Assembly: GCF_007197645.1 (NCBI RefSeq)
Contig: NZ_VKGK01000034.1
Span: forward strand, 1-61,280
Origin: Shewanella hanedai
GTDB taxonomy: Bacteria > Pseudomonadota > Gammaproteobacteria > Enterobacterales > Shewanellaceae
DNA length: 61,280 bases
Direction: 5' to 3'
Part shown: positions 26,840 to 36,143 of the stretch, one piece after another
Numbering within the stretch: the stretch's first letter is position 1
Layout: each line of letters begins with the position of its first letter
Notes under the pieces: generated by a model
What the model was told of the DNA's origin: nothing
Seen by the model: only the letters and a program-made list of their open reading frames with translations
Database searches by the model: none
Program-made: the position numbers and the translations under genes

Positions 26840-27829
26840 ATGAAATATTTTCAAATTAGCTTAATATCTATGATGGTGACCGCCTTTGGTGCCAATGCTG
26901 CGGGAATGAACATGGAGGTGAGTCAGCCATATACCAATACTCATCTCTCATCAGGTTCAGGTGCTGTGGTAAACGATGGCAATATTCTGGTGGTTGGTGA
27001 TGACATGGAGTGGTTATTTTCGGTTGATAAAGATTATCAGATCGTTGATCGATACTCTTTGTCTGCAAGTAAAACGCCTGCAGAAGGGCGGATGAAGAAG
27101 AAAATCAAACCTGACTTCGAATCTATGACCAAGCTTAAATACCAAGGTCAGGAATGCTATTTGGTATTGGGTTCTGGTAGCAAAAAAGGTAAGCGTGAGA
27201 AGGCGATATTGATGGCTGCTGGCGATCACAGTAAGCAAATATTGTCCTTGAGTCCTTTATACCAATCCTTATACGACGCCTCAGGTATGTCAGGTATGTC
27301 AGGTAAGCAAAAACTGAATATCGAAGGTGTAGCAAGCAGCGATGATATGGCTTATCTGTTCAATCGGGGTAACGAAGGAAAGAATATCGTCTTTTCTATA
27401 AAGTTAGATCAGATGATGGACTTCATCAGTGGCAAGAGTGACAGCTTAACTTCACTTAGCGCCGTTGATATTGAACTGCCCTCTATTAAGGGTTTTGATG
27501 CGACCCTTTCTGGTGCAGATTTCTGGCCAGAAGCCAACAGCATAGTATATTCAGCTTCAGTTGAAGGCACTGACACTGCAGTGGGAGACGGTAAAGTACT
27601 TGGAAGTTTCATTGGTGTATTACCTGCCGATAAACTGACAGGGAATATCAAGGTGCTGGATCTGACTCAGAGCGCACAACAGCTGACTCATAATGGCCAA
27701 GCTGTTATCACCAAGGTTGAGTCTGTCGCCATCGACACGTCCAATCAACACGGTGTACAGGGGTATCTTGTCAGTGATAACGATGATGGCACAAGCCAGT
27801 TCTTCAGTTTCACAATAAAGGCTGATTAA
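26840..27829 (+). CDS. Secreted beta-propeller-like protein (DUF6929-like)
   Basis: 329 residues with signal peptide MKYFQISLISMMVTAFGANA. The mature region has repeated strand patterns: NDGNILVVGDDMEWLF, KPDFESMTKL, LNIEGVASSDDMAYLFNRGN and ITKVESVAIDTSNQHGVQGYL. The spaced E-S/E-G acidic residues in the second, third and last recall phytase-like or DUF6929 six-bladed propellers. A small internal duplication, SGMSGMSGKQ (27286-27309), reflects a 9-bp direct repeat. Function unknown; likely periplasmic. Confidence 0.65.
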   Translation: MKYFQISLISMMVTAFGANAAGMNMEVSQPYTNTHLSSGSGAVVNDGNILVVGDDMEWLFSVDKDYQIVDRYSLSASKTPAEGRMKKKIKPDFESMTKLKYQGQECYLVLGSGSKKGKREKAILMAAGDHSKQILSLSPLYQSLYDASGMSGMSGKQKLNIEGVASSDDMAYLFNRGNEGKNIVFSIKLDQMMDFISGKSDSLTSLSAVDIELPSIKGFDATLSGADFWPEANSIVYSASVEGTDTAVGDGKVLGSFIGVLPADKLTGNIKVLDLTQSAQQLTHNGQAVITKVESVAIDTSNQHGVQGYLVSDNDDGTSQFFSFTIKAD

Positions 27830-27916
27830 CACTTTCTAATTTGATTTAGCTTATTTGGTTTTTCTGGTTATTTCTAGGTTAATTTTGACTTTTACAACTT
27901 TGTTTTTGGAGAATGA

Positions 27917-28214
27917 ATGAAAAAAGTATTGTTTCTATGCAGTAAGAATAGACTGAGGAGTCCAACGGCTGAAGCTATCTTTAGCCATGTTGAAGGCTGG
28001 GAGGTGTATTCGGCTGGTATCTAACGATGCGGAGGTGCATGTCAGTGTCGAAGATATACAGTGGGCTGATTATATCTTTGTCATGGAGAAGGCTCATAAA
28101 AAGAAGTTGAGCAGTAAGTTCGCTAGGGTTATTAGAGATCAAAAAGTCATCTCGTTGGATATTCCAGATGATTACGAATTTATGGATGACAGGCTGATTG
28201 AGATACTGCAATAA
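27917..28214 (+). pseudogene. Frameshifted low-molecular-weight tyrosine phosphatase (COG4551-like)
   Basis: From ATG 27917 (Shine-Dalgarno TTTTGGAG) the frame encodes MKKVLFLCSKNRLRSPTAEA, with the CX5R phosphatase P-loop intact, and continues to VYSAGI, where a TAA stops it. The homologous remainder continues in another frame from about 28019: SNDAEVHVSVEDIQWADYIF, VMEK and LDIPDDYEFMD, to IEILQ. The two parts together match the roughly 100-residue predicted phosphatase family. One base too many, or two missing, near 28015-28022 explains the break. It could be a real mutation or a sequencing error. Confidence 0.8.
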
Positions 28215-28869
28215 AAGGTGCCAGATCTCGTCAAGTAACCTGCATAGTACCTATGCCTGCTCTTGAGCCAATGGGGGTTGAGTGATTGAATTCATCTCAG
28301 TGAAACTTCCTTTTTAATCAAATTTATAGATAGCGACACTATATTTTCATCATGTTTTTAATTAGACAGCATTTAGTTGGTTAGTCTAATTTATTTTATT
28401 AAAATATTAAGTTGTAAAGTCGATAAATAGAAGTATTTATCTTTGTTATATTATTATCATAAAGTAATACATTTGATTTTATTGTCGAACAGTAGCATCT
28501 GATAATTATAATTTTGGCAAGTGATTAATAATAAATATAATAACATTTAGATGGTTTTTTCATTATTAATTTAAGCTTCTATTGTGTTTTATTTAATCGT
28601 TGCGAAAGTTTCTAGGTAACAATACTAGCAGTAAATTAATTGTTAATGATAAAAGGATAAAATTAGTGCTTAACATTATTGTTGAGAATTAATCATCATT
28701 ATTCAATTAAATGTTTGTTTCTATGTGACTTTGGTTTGGTTGTGGTATTGATAAGATGAAATTATGTTAGTGATAACTAACCATTATATAATACTCGTTT
28801 ATATCCTGAATATACAACTAAACCAATAAAATGCAACTGATTATTAATTAACTTAGAAGGAAGCTAGGT
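28215..28869. other. AT-rich intergenic region before protease
   Basis: About 655 bp with no supported gene. From 28300 onward the composition is strongly AT-rich, with many T/A runs. It probably contains the protease promoter and is the kind of sequence bound by H-NS-type silencers. No known RNA motif recognised. Confidence 0.45.
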
Positions 28870-29964
28870 ATGAAGTTTAATCATAAAGTAATAATCTTTA
28901 GTTGTGCAGGAATATATATGCCTCTGTTGTTTGGTTCTGGAATGGCGAGTGCAGATACATCCTTAGTGAATACATCTTTAATCAATAAATCGGAGGTCAT
29001 GGAAGTATCAGCACCCAAAAATGTCGGTGCTTTAATTAACAAGCAGTTAAACATGGATCAGGCTACGCCAATGGAATGGCCTGAATATGTTGATACCAAA
29101 GGGGCTCATGAAGAGAGTATCTCTGTTGGTTCAGGTTTTGGGGACAGTCAACTGGCACCCACGGGAGCCAATGATGATGCCAAAGCTCTCTACCCTGAAG
29201 CTTGGCAAGCCTTGGAAGATATGATAATTACTGAGGAATACACTACCAGTGATTATGATGCTAAATCTTCTGCCAAACCTGATCTGTATACAGGTTATCC
29301 GGCAAATAAATACTCACAATCTTGGAAATATCACCCATGGAGAACCATGGGGAAGCTCTATTTCAATACCCCTAGTGGTGGAAGTAGCTATTGCAGTGCG
29401 TCAATGTTGAAAAATAACGTACTGGTGACAGCTGCTCACTGTGTGTATAGCCGTGGAAGTGGTTGGCATTCTAATTTGGTATTTGCGCCGGGAGAAAGAT
29501 ACGGCAATAAACCTTATGGCCAATATAATTGGGGCGGAGCGATTGTTCTAACTAACTGGATTAATGTCGGCAGTCGCCAATATGATCTCGCGTTAGTGCG
29601 GTTAAGTGGTAACCCTAATGGTATGGTCGGCAATCTGGGATATGCTTATGGGCAAGCTTTCGAGCAAAGCTTATTTTCATTTGGTTACCCAGGTAATTTG
29701 GGCTCAGGCCAATACAGTAATACTTGTGCTGCTGAGTCATTTAAAGATGATACTGACGCAATTGGTATGGGCTGTAATATGACTTATGGTGCCAGTGGTG
29801 GGCCTTGGGTTAGATCGTGGTCTCCATATGTATCAGGCGGAAACCAGGTTAACTCTGTGGTCAGTGGGCCATCCAGAAGAGGCACTTTTGGTAAGAGTAT
29901 TGTTGGTCCACGATTTACCAGCAATAACTTCAAAGTACTTTGTACTAGCTATGGTTGCCTGTAA
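28870..29964 (+). CDS. Secreted trypsin-like serine protease (S1/V8-like)
   Basis: 364 residues. A signal peptide of about 29 residues (MKFNHKVIIFSCAGIYMPLL then FGSGMASA) is followed by a propeptide-like segment to about 140. The catalytic domain shows the triad: NNVLVTAAHCVYSRG (His), YDLALVRLSGN (Asp) and NMTYGASGGPWV (Ser). Cysteines in TAAHC, YCSAS, NTCAAES and GMGCN suggest disulfides. It probably degrades extracellular protein. It is preceded by a long AT-rich region and followed by a large hairpin shared with the convergent peroxidase gene. Confidence 0.88.
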   Translation: MKFNHKVIIFSCAGIYMPLLFGSGMASADTSLVNTSLINKSEVMEVSAPKNVGALINKQLNMDQATPMEWPEYVDTKGAHEESISVGSGFGDSQLAPTGANDDAKALYPEAWQALEDMIITEEYTTSDYDAKSSAKPDLYTGYPANKYSQSWKYHPWRTMGKLYFNTPSGGSSYCSASMLKNNVLVTAAHCVYSRGSGWHSNLVFAPGERYGNKPYGQYNWGGAIVLTNWINVGSRQYDLALVRLSGNPNGMVGNLGYAYGQAFEQSLFSFGYPGNLGSGQYSNTCAAESFKDDTDAIGMGCNMTYGASGGPWVRSWSPYVSGGNQVNSVVSGPSRRGTFGKSIVGPRFTSNNFKVLCTSYGCL

Positions 29965-30024
29965 GTTGATTGTTTGAAAATGCTCAAGTAAGAATAATGT
30001 CAGGGTGTTTTTTTGCTGGCATTA

Positions 30025-30079
30025 CGGGGTTACGAGAAACGCATGATTAACCATGTTTGTGTTTTTACTTGTAACCCCG
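30025..30079. terminator. Large hairpin between convergent genes
   Basis: Perfect 9-bp arms CGGGGTTAC (30025-30033) and GTAACCCCG (30071-30079). A second inverted repeat, AAAC-G-CATG / CATGTTT, is nested inside, so the whole can form a branched hairpin. It lies between the protease and DyP stop codons and may end transcription in both directions, although T runs are poor. Confidence 0.55.
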
Positions 30080-30135
30080 AATTGGTATGAAGATACATGC
30101 AGAGGTTTTACTCCGCATGCAGATTCAGACAAGAA

Positions 30136-31083
30136 TTAATCTGTGAACAGTGCTAGAAAAGTCTTTGACGGCATAAAATAAAGCCCGCCAGTTTGTGCAT
30201 CCACAAAGTCTAATAAACGGTCATAATCGCCATTTTCATCGGCATAGATCATCTGTGTCAGTGACGTTTTGATGATTTCAGGCGTAGAGGCAAACCCGAC
30301 AAAAAATGTGCCGTGCTCTTTGGCATTACCCCAAGGACGATTCTGTCTAAGCATTTTGATTTCAACGTCATCAATTTCTACTTTACTCTTGGCATTGTGT
30401 GCCCAAGCAGGTTTAACATCATCATCGAGTTCAATATTGTCCATTTTAGTTCGGCCAATAACTTGCTCTTGGTATTCGGTGTGCTGTGCTTCCCACTTAT
30501 CGAGGTGATCGACATAACGTTGCACAGTGAGGTAGCTGCCGCCTTGGTGGATATCGATATCTTCACAAACTAATACTGCTTCAACACGCTCGTCACCGAC
30601 AGGGTTCTCAGTGCCATCAACAAAATCAATCATGTCGCGGTTATCGAGATACTTATACCCTTGAATATCTTCAATCAGTTCAGCAATAGCAGCAAGGTCT
30701 CGAACGATAAGTTTCGCCGCTTGAAAATTGAGATCCATGCGATTGGATTTGATCATGAAAAAGATATCGCCAGGTGTGGCAGGGAAACTTCTCTTCCCAT
30801 CTTGCATCGGCGTGAACGGTTGTAGTTGTGCTGGGATAGCTGTGTCAGGAAACAGCGGTGCCCATGCATTGGCAGAGAAACCTACGCTAATGGAAAGGTC
30901 GGCGTCGAGATCTTTTTGATTGATGGATTTGGTGATGACATCAAGCTTAGCGAGCGCGGCGCCTATGTGTTCGCTGGGTGAAGGGCTTTTATCTGTCCCA
31001 GAGAGCACAAAGGTCATGTATTCGGCGTGTACGGTAGGGTTGGATAACACACCTGCTTGCGCCAAGTTACTTAAAGCTGTCAT
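30136..31083 (-). CDS. DyP-type haem peroxidase
   Basis: 315 residues, similar in size to E. coli YfeX. The GXXDG-type distal motif appears as DFVDGTENP, with the first glycine replaced by aspartate but the catalytic Asp kept. A proximal haem-ligand candidate is the His in WAHNAKSKVEIDD, and MLRQNRPWG supplies the distal arginine region. No signal peptide, so cytoplasmic or encapsulated. It oxidises dyes, phenols or porphyrinogens with peroxide; the physiological substrate is unsettled. Confidence 0.9.
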   Translation of the reverse strand: MTALSNLAQAGVLSNPTVHAEYMTFVLSGTDKSPSPSEHIGAALAKLDVITKSINQKDLDADLSISVGFSANAWAPLFPDTAIPAQLQPFTPMQDGKRSFPATPGDIFFMIKSNRMDLNFQAAKLIVRDLAAIAELIEDIQGYKYLDNRDMIDFVDGTENPVGDERVEAVLVCEDIDIHQGGSYLTVQRYVDHLDKWEAQHTEYQEQVIGRTKMDNIELDDDVKPAWAHNAKSKVEIDDVEIKMLRQNRPWGNAKEHGTFFVGFASTPEIIKTSLTQMIYADENGDYDRLLDFVDAQTGGLYFMPSKTFLALFTD

Positions 31084-31218
31084 TGTCTGCTCCTGTAGAA
31101 GAAAATAAGGTAAAGCTGATTTTTAACCATCATATTATATCTGGTTTAATCAGGTTGTGATATTTAATAACTATTGGGTCAGAGTTGGAATAATCGCGAT
31201 TAAATATCTTTAATAAAC

Positions 31219-31244
31219 AAAAAAGCACTTCAATCGAAGTGCCT
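31219..31244 (-). terminator. Terminator of MazG-like gene
   Basis: On the minus strand, GCACTTC-GATT-GAAGTGC is followed by TTTTTTG. It lies 20 bp past the stop codon. Confidence 0.88.
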
Positions 31245-31263
31245 TCCAGTCTTTTCAAAAACG

Positions 31264-31842
31264 TTAGTTTTTAACGAGCTTAGCTAGATCTGCTGGGCGG
31301 TAATATACCGACTTGAGTACTTTGCCTTGGCGAACCACTTTACCAGCCATGTCGACGTCTTTAGCGCATTTGGCGATGATAAATTCACCCTTCTGGCTAC
31401 CGACAATCTCGACGCCTTGCTTGGCATAAAACTCGATGGTTTCAGCGAGCTCTTTCTCATTGCGACAGACCTTACTCATGTTGCTTGAGTGGACTTCATC
31501 CCAACAAGTTAAAAAGTCTATTTCACGATTTTTAGCGACATTTAGCAGAAGATCGATGACATAGCTGATTTCAATACGATCATTAACCTGTGAAGCGCCA
31601 AGGTGAACCAAACGGCCCATCAGTACATAAACAGAATCGACAATGGCATCTGCTTGTTCGATACGCGTGTCGGCTTCAGCAAGCTCGGTTAACTCTTCAA
31701 TCGCAAGTGACGTATGCAATGTGTCAGCTTTATCATCCAATGTCGTTTCATCTTCGCTGGGCAGATCGAAAGTCGAGCGGAATTGAAGTATGTCACGGTA
31801 AAGGTGATCGTAAAGTGACTGAGTCAGTGCAGTTAGTTTCAT
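31264..31842 (-). CDS. MazG-like / PRA-PH-like NTP pyrophosphohydrolase
   Basis: 192 residues. The helical core carries acidic metal-binding signatures: AIEELTELAEADTRIEQADA then IVDSVYVLMGRL, the EExxE...ExxD pattern of all-alpha NTP pyrophosphatases. A C-terminal extension (KVVRQGKVLKSVYYRPADLA) resembles the one on related phosphoribosyl-ATP pyrophosphohydrolase-like proteins. It should hydrolyse a nucleoside triphosphate to monophosphate and pyrophosphate, perhaps in pool sanitation. Monocistronic and cytoplasmic. Confidence 0.75.
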   Translation of the reverse strand: MKLTALTQSLYDHLYRDILQFRSTFDLPSEDETTLDDKADTLHTSLAIEELTELAEADTRIEQADAIVDSVYVLMGRLVHLGASQVNDRIEISYVIDLLLNVAKNREIDFLTCWDEVHSSNMSKVCRNEKELAETIEFYAKQGVEIVGSQKGEFIIAKCAKDVDMAGKVVRQGKVLKSVYYRPADLAKLVKN

Positions 31843-31958
31843 GAGTAGACCTTGAGGTTTTAGCTTATGTTCGAATAATTGAATTGCGGTAATTCTAATT
31901 TAATGGGGCTGTAAAAGAAACTTATGCGGCTAAGTTATCGAGATTAGATGTTAAACGT

Positions 31959-32201
31959 TTACTTACTACCAAGGGCGTCAACGATTAATTGAAATACCGT
32001 ATTGATAACGCCATTAGTGACATCTTGTGAGCTAGTTTGCTCATCTCTGTTCGAAGGGTGGGTATCGGCCTGTCTTTGCTCCGTTGCTTCTCTGGTTGCC
32101 TGACCGAACACTGTGGCGGAGTTGGCTACTTTTGTACTTGAGCATGCGCTCAATTACAGGGTTAGCAGGGTTATTACTAATATTTTATAGCGGTTATCCA
32201 T
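31959..32201 (-). pseudogene. Small lipoprotein gene with stop codon in its signal peptide
   Basis: Reading the minus strand from ATG 32201 (Shine-Dalgarno TAGGTGG) gives MDNRYKILVITLLTL, then TAA (32154-32156), then LSACSSTKVANSATVFG in the same frame to a stop at 31959. Without the TAA this is a textbook lipoprotein signal with lipobox LSAC and a 60-residue hydrophilic mature part. A single base change, TTA (Leu) to TAA, would explain it. A TTG directly after the stop could reinitiate but would lack the hydrophobic core. Likely inactive unless suppressed. Confidence 0.75.
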
Positions 32202-32663
32202 CTCGTTAAATCCACCTAAAAAGTCATTCCTGAGAATAAAATATACCGTAATAGCTGCGGTTGCAACGAACCGATATTCGCGGTGCTCAATAGCGTTAAC
32301 TTTTGCTCATTTATTTAACAACGAATTGAAAATTAGCTTTCAGTGATGTTCATCTCACCCAAACCGAAATATTTTACACGATACCCACTACAAACTTTAT
32401 CTCTGATTAGTGAATAATTAGCCGCCTTTTGGACTCAATATTGAATTTATAGTCTGCAATGGCATCTTGACTGCTTCTGTTGGTATTTTCCTCCTGTCAT
32501 CGCCTGTAGACGCACTTGTTAACTTTATGTAAGGATGATCGACTGTGACGCAATTGAAAAGCCATCGATGAATGGTATTTGTGCTGCTAAATAACCTGAA
32601 ATCGGGATAAGCGATGAATCATCCTTCGTCAGGTTAAATAAGAACAATAACAAGGAAAATGCG
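32202..32663. other. Intergenic region before nhaC-like gene
   Basis: About 460 bp between divergent genes with no supported gene. It should hold the antiporter promoter. No strong hairpin or known riboswitch seen. Confidence 0.4.
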
Positions 32664-34211
32664 ATGACCTCAGAAACTGATCCTCAGCAATCAGCACCTC
32701 ATCCGCAACAAGACTCGAATTCTACTCAAGGCCCTAATGGTCCTGAGACAAAGCATAAGCAACCTAGCTTATTAGATGCCCTGCTCCCCATTATTGCCCT
32801 CGTGGTGATGCTGACTGGCGCCGTTTATCTCTTCTCTTCAGACAGCTCATCGGGCGCTAATCAGATCGCGCTAATCATGGCGGCCTGCGTTGCGTTGATC
32901 GTTGGCGTGAAAAATGGTTACACCTGGAAAGAGATGGAGGAGGGGATTGTTTTCAGTGTCTCCATGGCCACGGGGGCGCTGCTAATACTCTTTACGGTCG
33001 GTTCTTTGATTGGTACTTGGATACTGTCGGGCACCGTACCTACGATGATTTACTATGGCATGAAGATCTTAAACCCTGAATATTTCTACGCGGCGTCATG
33101 TCTATTATGTGCCGTGGTTGCTATCAGTATTGGCAGTTCATGGACGGTTGCGGGCACCTTAGGTATCGCACTTATTGGTGTGGCTGGTGCCATGGGACTG
33201 AATGTTGAAATTACCGCGGGTGCGATTATTAGTGGGGCGTATTTTGGCGATAAAATGTCGCCGATGTCTGATACTACTAACCTAGCCCCAGCTGTTGCCG
33301 GAACCGATCTGTTTAGCCATATACGACACATGGCATGGACGACTACGCCGAGTATTATTATCGCACTGATTGGATTTCTACTCTTGGGCTTTAATACTGA
33401 AATCCCTGCAACGGGTGCTGAATTAGCTAAAACTATGGCCGTGCTGCAGACTCAGTTTTCACCTGGAGTACATCTGCTCATCCCTTTGTTGGTGGTACTG
33501 GTTTTAGCGTATAAAAAGATGCCAGCTTTTCCTACTGTGATTGTCGGAACGTTGGCTGGCGCTGTTTGTGCTGCTTTGTTCCAGTTTGATAATGTGATCA
33601 AGTTTGTTGGCGATCCGAGTCTGCTACCTTCAGTCGCGTTAATCAAAGGGATCTGGATTGCCATGTTTGATGGTTATACCGCCAACACGGGTAATGCGAT
33701 GATCGACAGCTTGTTAAGCCGAGGTGGCATGGGCAGCATGATCAATACCGTATGGTTGATTCTATGTGCCATGGCATTTGGTGGTGTGATGGAGCGAACA
33801 GGCTTACTGCAGCGAATTTTACAGAGCATGTTGGTGTTTGTGAAATCCAGCAGCAGCTTGATTTTGACCACCCTTGTTAGTTGTATTGGTGCTAACTTGA
33901 TCACCGCAGATCAGTTTATTGCCATCATTTTACCGGGCCGGATGCTCAAGGTTGAATACAACAAATATGGGTTAGCACCGGTGAACCTAAGCCGTGCATT
34001 AGAAGATTCTGCCACTATTACCAGCCCGCTAGTGCCTTGGAATACCTGTGGTGCATATATGGCCAGTACCTTAGGCGTTGCGACGATTGCGTATCTACCT
34101 TATGCCTTTTTTAATCTGGTTTGTCCGCTAATTAGTGCAAGCTACGCGTATTTTGACTTCAAAATACTCAAGCTGGAAGATATGGATGACGCTGAATTAG
34201 CAACGAGCTAA
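32664..34211 (+). CDS. NhaC-family Na+/H+ antiporter
   Basis: 515 residues with a hydrophilic N-terminal tail (about 1-35) then about 11-12 membrane segments. Characteristic stretches are IGSSWTVAGTLGIALIGVAG, GAYFGDKMSPMSDTTNLAP (with the conserved Asp and the DTTNLA loop of NhaC) and LEDSATITSPLVPWNTCGAY near the C-terminus. Inner-membrane exchange of Na+ for H+ fits a marine bacterium. The Shine-Dalgarno ACAAGGA precedes the ATG. Stands alone. Confidence 0.92.
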   Translation: MTSETDPQQSAPHPQQDSNSTQGPNGPETKHKQPSLLDALLPIIALVVMLTGAVYLFSSDSSSGANQIALIMAACVALIVGVKNGYTWKEMEEGIVFSVSMATGALLILFTVGSLIGTWILSGTVPTMIYYGMKILNPEYFYAASCLLCAVVAISIGSSWTVAGTLGIALIGVAGAMGLNVEITAGAIISGAYFGDKMSPMSDTTNLAPAVAGTDLFSHIRHMAWTTTPSIIIALIGFLLLGFNTEIPATGAELAKTMAVLQTQFSPGVHLLIPLLVVLVLAYKKMPAFPTVIVGTLAGAVCAALFQFDNVIKFVGDPSLLPSVALIKGIWIAMFDGYTANTGNAMIDSLLSRGGMGSMINTVWLILCAMAFGGVMERTGLLQRILQSMLVFVKSSSSLILTTLVSCIGANLITADQFIAIILPGRMLKVEYNKYGLAPVNLSRALEDSATITSPLVPWNTCGAYMASTLGVATIAYLPYAFFNLVCPLISASYAYFDFKILKLEDMDDAELATS

Positions 34212-34337
34212 ATACCAGTTCGATTAGACCGTCATTGGCAGCAATGATGGTCTAACGATTTATTGAATATTACAACTTTCCCCTTATGCAGAACTCACTT
34301 CAAAAACTCACTTTCTTCATAGCGATACAGATAGATA

Positions 34338-35960
34338 TCACTGTTGCTGTGCTCTTTGGTTATCCATCTCATCAATGAGCTGCACAAAGCTGGCTTCTAG
34401 TTTTAGTGCATTAAAGTTTGGATCTAGCACGACGAGATTTTTTTCCAGTAAGCCCTGATTGATCGCTTGGATAAGGTAGCGGTAACTCTTGCTGTGTTCA
34501 CTGTTTTTGGCGTAGATTTGCGCTAATGCCAAACTGTCACTGGCTCTGTCTGAGCCTTGTGCCAATTCATGTTTAAACTTGGTCTCAAGATGAGCCAGTT
34601 GTTCGTCTGAATGCTCACTACTGGCGAGATAATAGAGTAGCTCACCTTTGATTCTCACTTGACGGTTATCAGATTGGATCAGTTTATCTGTCAATGTCCT
34701 TGCCTGTTCTAGCTCCCCCAGATAGAGATGTGTTCTTGCCAGTCCTTCAACGAATGCAAGTTGCCCTGGGTAGCGTGTGAGCAAGTTCTGATAATGGGTC
34801 TTAGCTTGGGAGAACAGGCCTTGTTGCAATAAGCTGGCACCTTGAGTGTTATTGGCCAGTAGTGAGTCAGGTTGCAGTTTCAGTGCTTTGTTTAGCCAAT
34901 TATCTGCCTTGGTATATTGGCCAAGGGCAAATAAGATCTGTGCCTTATGTAGCATGCTGACACTATTACTTGGATTGGCATCCAGAGCCTTGTCTATCCA
35001 GTGAAGCGCTTGCTTAAGTTGGCCCATCTCTCGGTAAATAAAACCTAAATTAGACATGGCTTCGTTGTAGTTAACCCGCTTCTGTACCGCTTTTAAGTTT
35101 GCTGATATCGCCTTCGTTAACCAGCCACGATTGTAATAAGCCAATCCCAGTGATTTATACCCCTGAGCAAGGTTGGGATCTAACGCGATCGCTTTATAGG
35201 CGGCATCGATCGCAAGTTGCTGCCATTTGGCTGGACCATTGAATTGAAATACCCCCTGACTATAAGCATCCGATAATCCTGCGTAGGCTTTGGCCATATT
35301 GGGATTGATCTCTATGGCGGAGTTAAAGAGTTCAATGGCGAGTTTGTTATCTTCAGCTCGATATCGGTGGTAGTAATCTAGGCCATTTTCATAGAGTACA
35401 TTATCAAATCCACTGCTGATTTTTGCTGCCAAGGTTTCCGATATCGAAGTGGGTATTGTGTGGGTCGAAGAGTAGAGAATAGCGATACAAGTCAGCACGC
35501 TAAGGATACAAGCCAAGCTGAGCGAGGTGATCTTCCAATAGAGCGGGTAGCTGCTGCCATTTGCGGGTGAAACATGGGTATCGGTTGCCAGATCAAGCCT
35601 AATGGACAGGCTGGGATCTGGGATCGCGGTGACTTCGACATGTGGCAAGAGACGATAACCTCGCCCGCGAATGGCTTCAATGTAGGTGGGTGAGGCGGCG
35701 TTGTCATCCAATACTCGACGAAGGAGCTTTACCCGCTGTTTAAGGGTTTCATCTCCAACGACGATCTCCGGCCAGATCTGTTCGATCAAGGCTTGCTGGC
35801 TCACGATCCCTGGCGCCGAGTGGCATAACACGCACAGCAGGCGATAGCTGAGCCAAGGCAGTTTGACCTCATGGGTTTGGAGACGAACTAACGTACCCAG
35901 TTGGGTATTGAGCTCGAGATCGGCAAATTGGTAGCGGTAATTGATAGCTGCCTCCTGCAT
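34338..35960 (-). CDS. Membrane-anchored winged-helix/TPR regulator (CadC-like)
   Basis: 540 residues. An OmpR/PhoB-type winged helix is at about 15-105 (LLCVLCHSAPGIVSQQALIE; ETLKQRVKLLRRVLDDN; YIEAIRGRGYRLLP). One membrane segment at about 143-165 (ITSLSLACILSVLTCIAILY) puts the rest in the periplasm. Residues about 200-520 are tetratricopeptide repeats (KAYAGLSDAYSQG; GYKSLGLAYYNRG; NEAMSNLGFIYREMG). It is divergent from a POT peptide transporter, with phased direct repeats between them that could be its operator. Role inferred: one-component sensor controlling peptide uptake. Confidence 0.88.
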   Translation of the reverse strand: MQEAAINYRYQFADLELNTQLGTLVRLQTHEVKLPWLSYRLLCVLCHSAPGIVSQQALIEQIWPEIVVGDETLKQRVKLLRRVLDDNAASPTYIEAIRGRGYRLLPHVEVTAIPDPSLSIRLDLATDTHVSPANGSSYPLYWKITSLSLACILSVLTCIAILYSSTHTIPTSISETLAAKISSGFDNVLYENGLDYYHRYRAEDNKLAIELFNSAIEINPNMAKAYAGLSDAYSQGVFQFNGPAKWQQLAIDAAYKAIALDPNLAQGYKSLGLAYYNRGWLTKAISANLKAVQKRVNYNEAMSNLGFIYREMGQLKQALHWIDKALDANPSNSVSMLHKAQILFALGQYTKADNWLNKALKLQPDSLLANNTQGASLLQQGLFSQAKTHYQNLLTRYPGQLAFVEGLARTHLYLGELEQARTLTDKLIQSDNRQVRIKGELLYYLASSEHSDEQLAHLETKFKHELAQGSDRASDSLALAQIYAKNSEHSKSYRYLIQAINQGLLEKNLVVLDPNFNALKLEASFVQLIDEMDNQRAQQQ

Positions 35961-36016
35961 CCACTATTTGTTGTTTTTATCTACGATTGCATCTGTTAAC
36001 CCTCACTTTACCTCGC

Positions 36017-36086
36017 CTTCACCAAACTTCAACAGCTTTCACCAATCTTCACCAACTCTTACTGAAGCTTTCACCTTAGCTTCAAG
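36017..36086. promoter_or_regulatory. Phased TTCACC direct-repeat array
   Basis: TTCA(C/A)C-type units begin at 36018, 36028 (TTCAAC), 36038, 36048, 36070 and 36081 (TTCAAG), with a degenerate unit near 36058. Spacings are about 10-11 bp, one helical turn. The array lies between the CadC-like regulator and the POT transporter. PhoB/OmpR-type proteins typically bind 10-11-bp spaced direct repeats, so this is a good candidate operator. Confidence 0.6.
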
Positions 36087-36143
36087 CACGCCAAGAGAGT
36101 GGGGTATAGCTTAAGAGGACGAATAACTAAAAGAAGAATAGCA

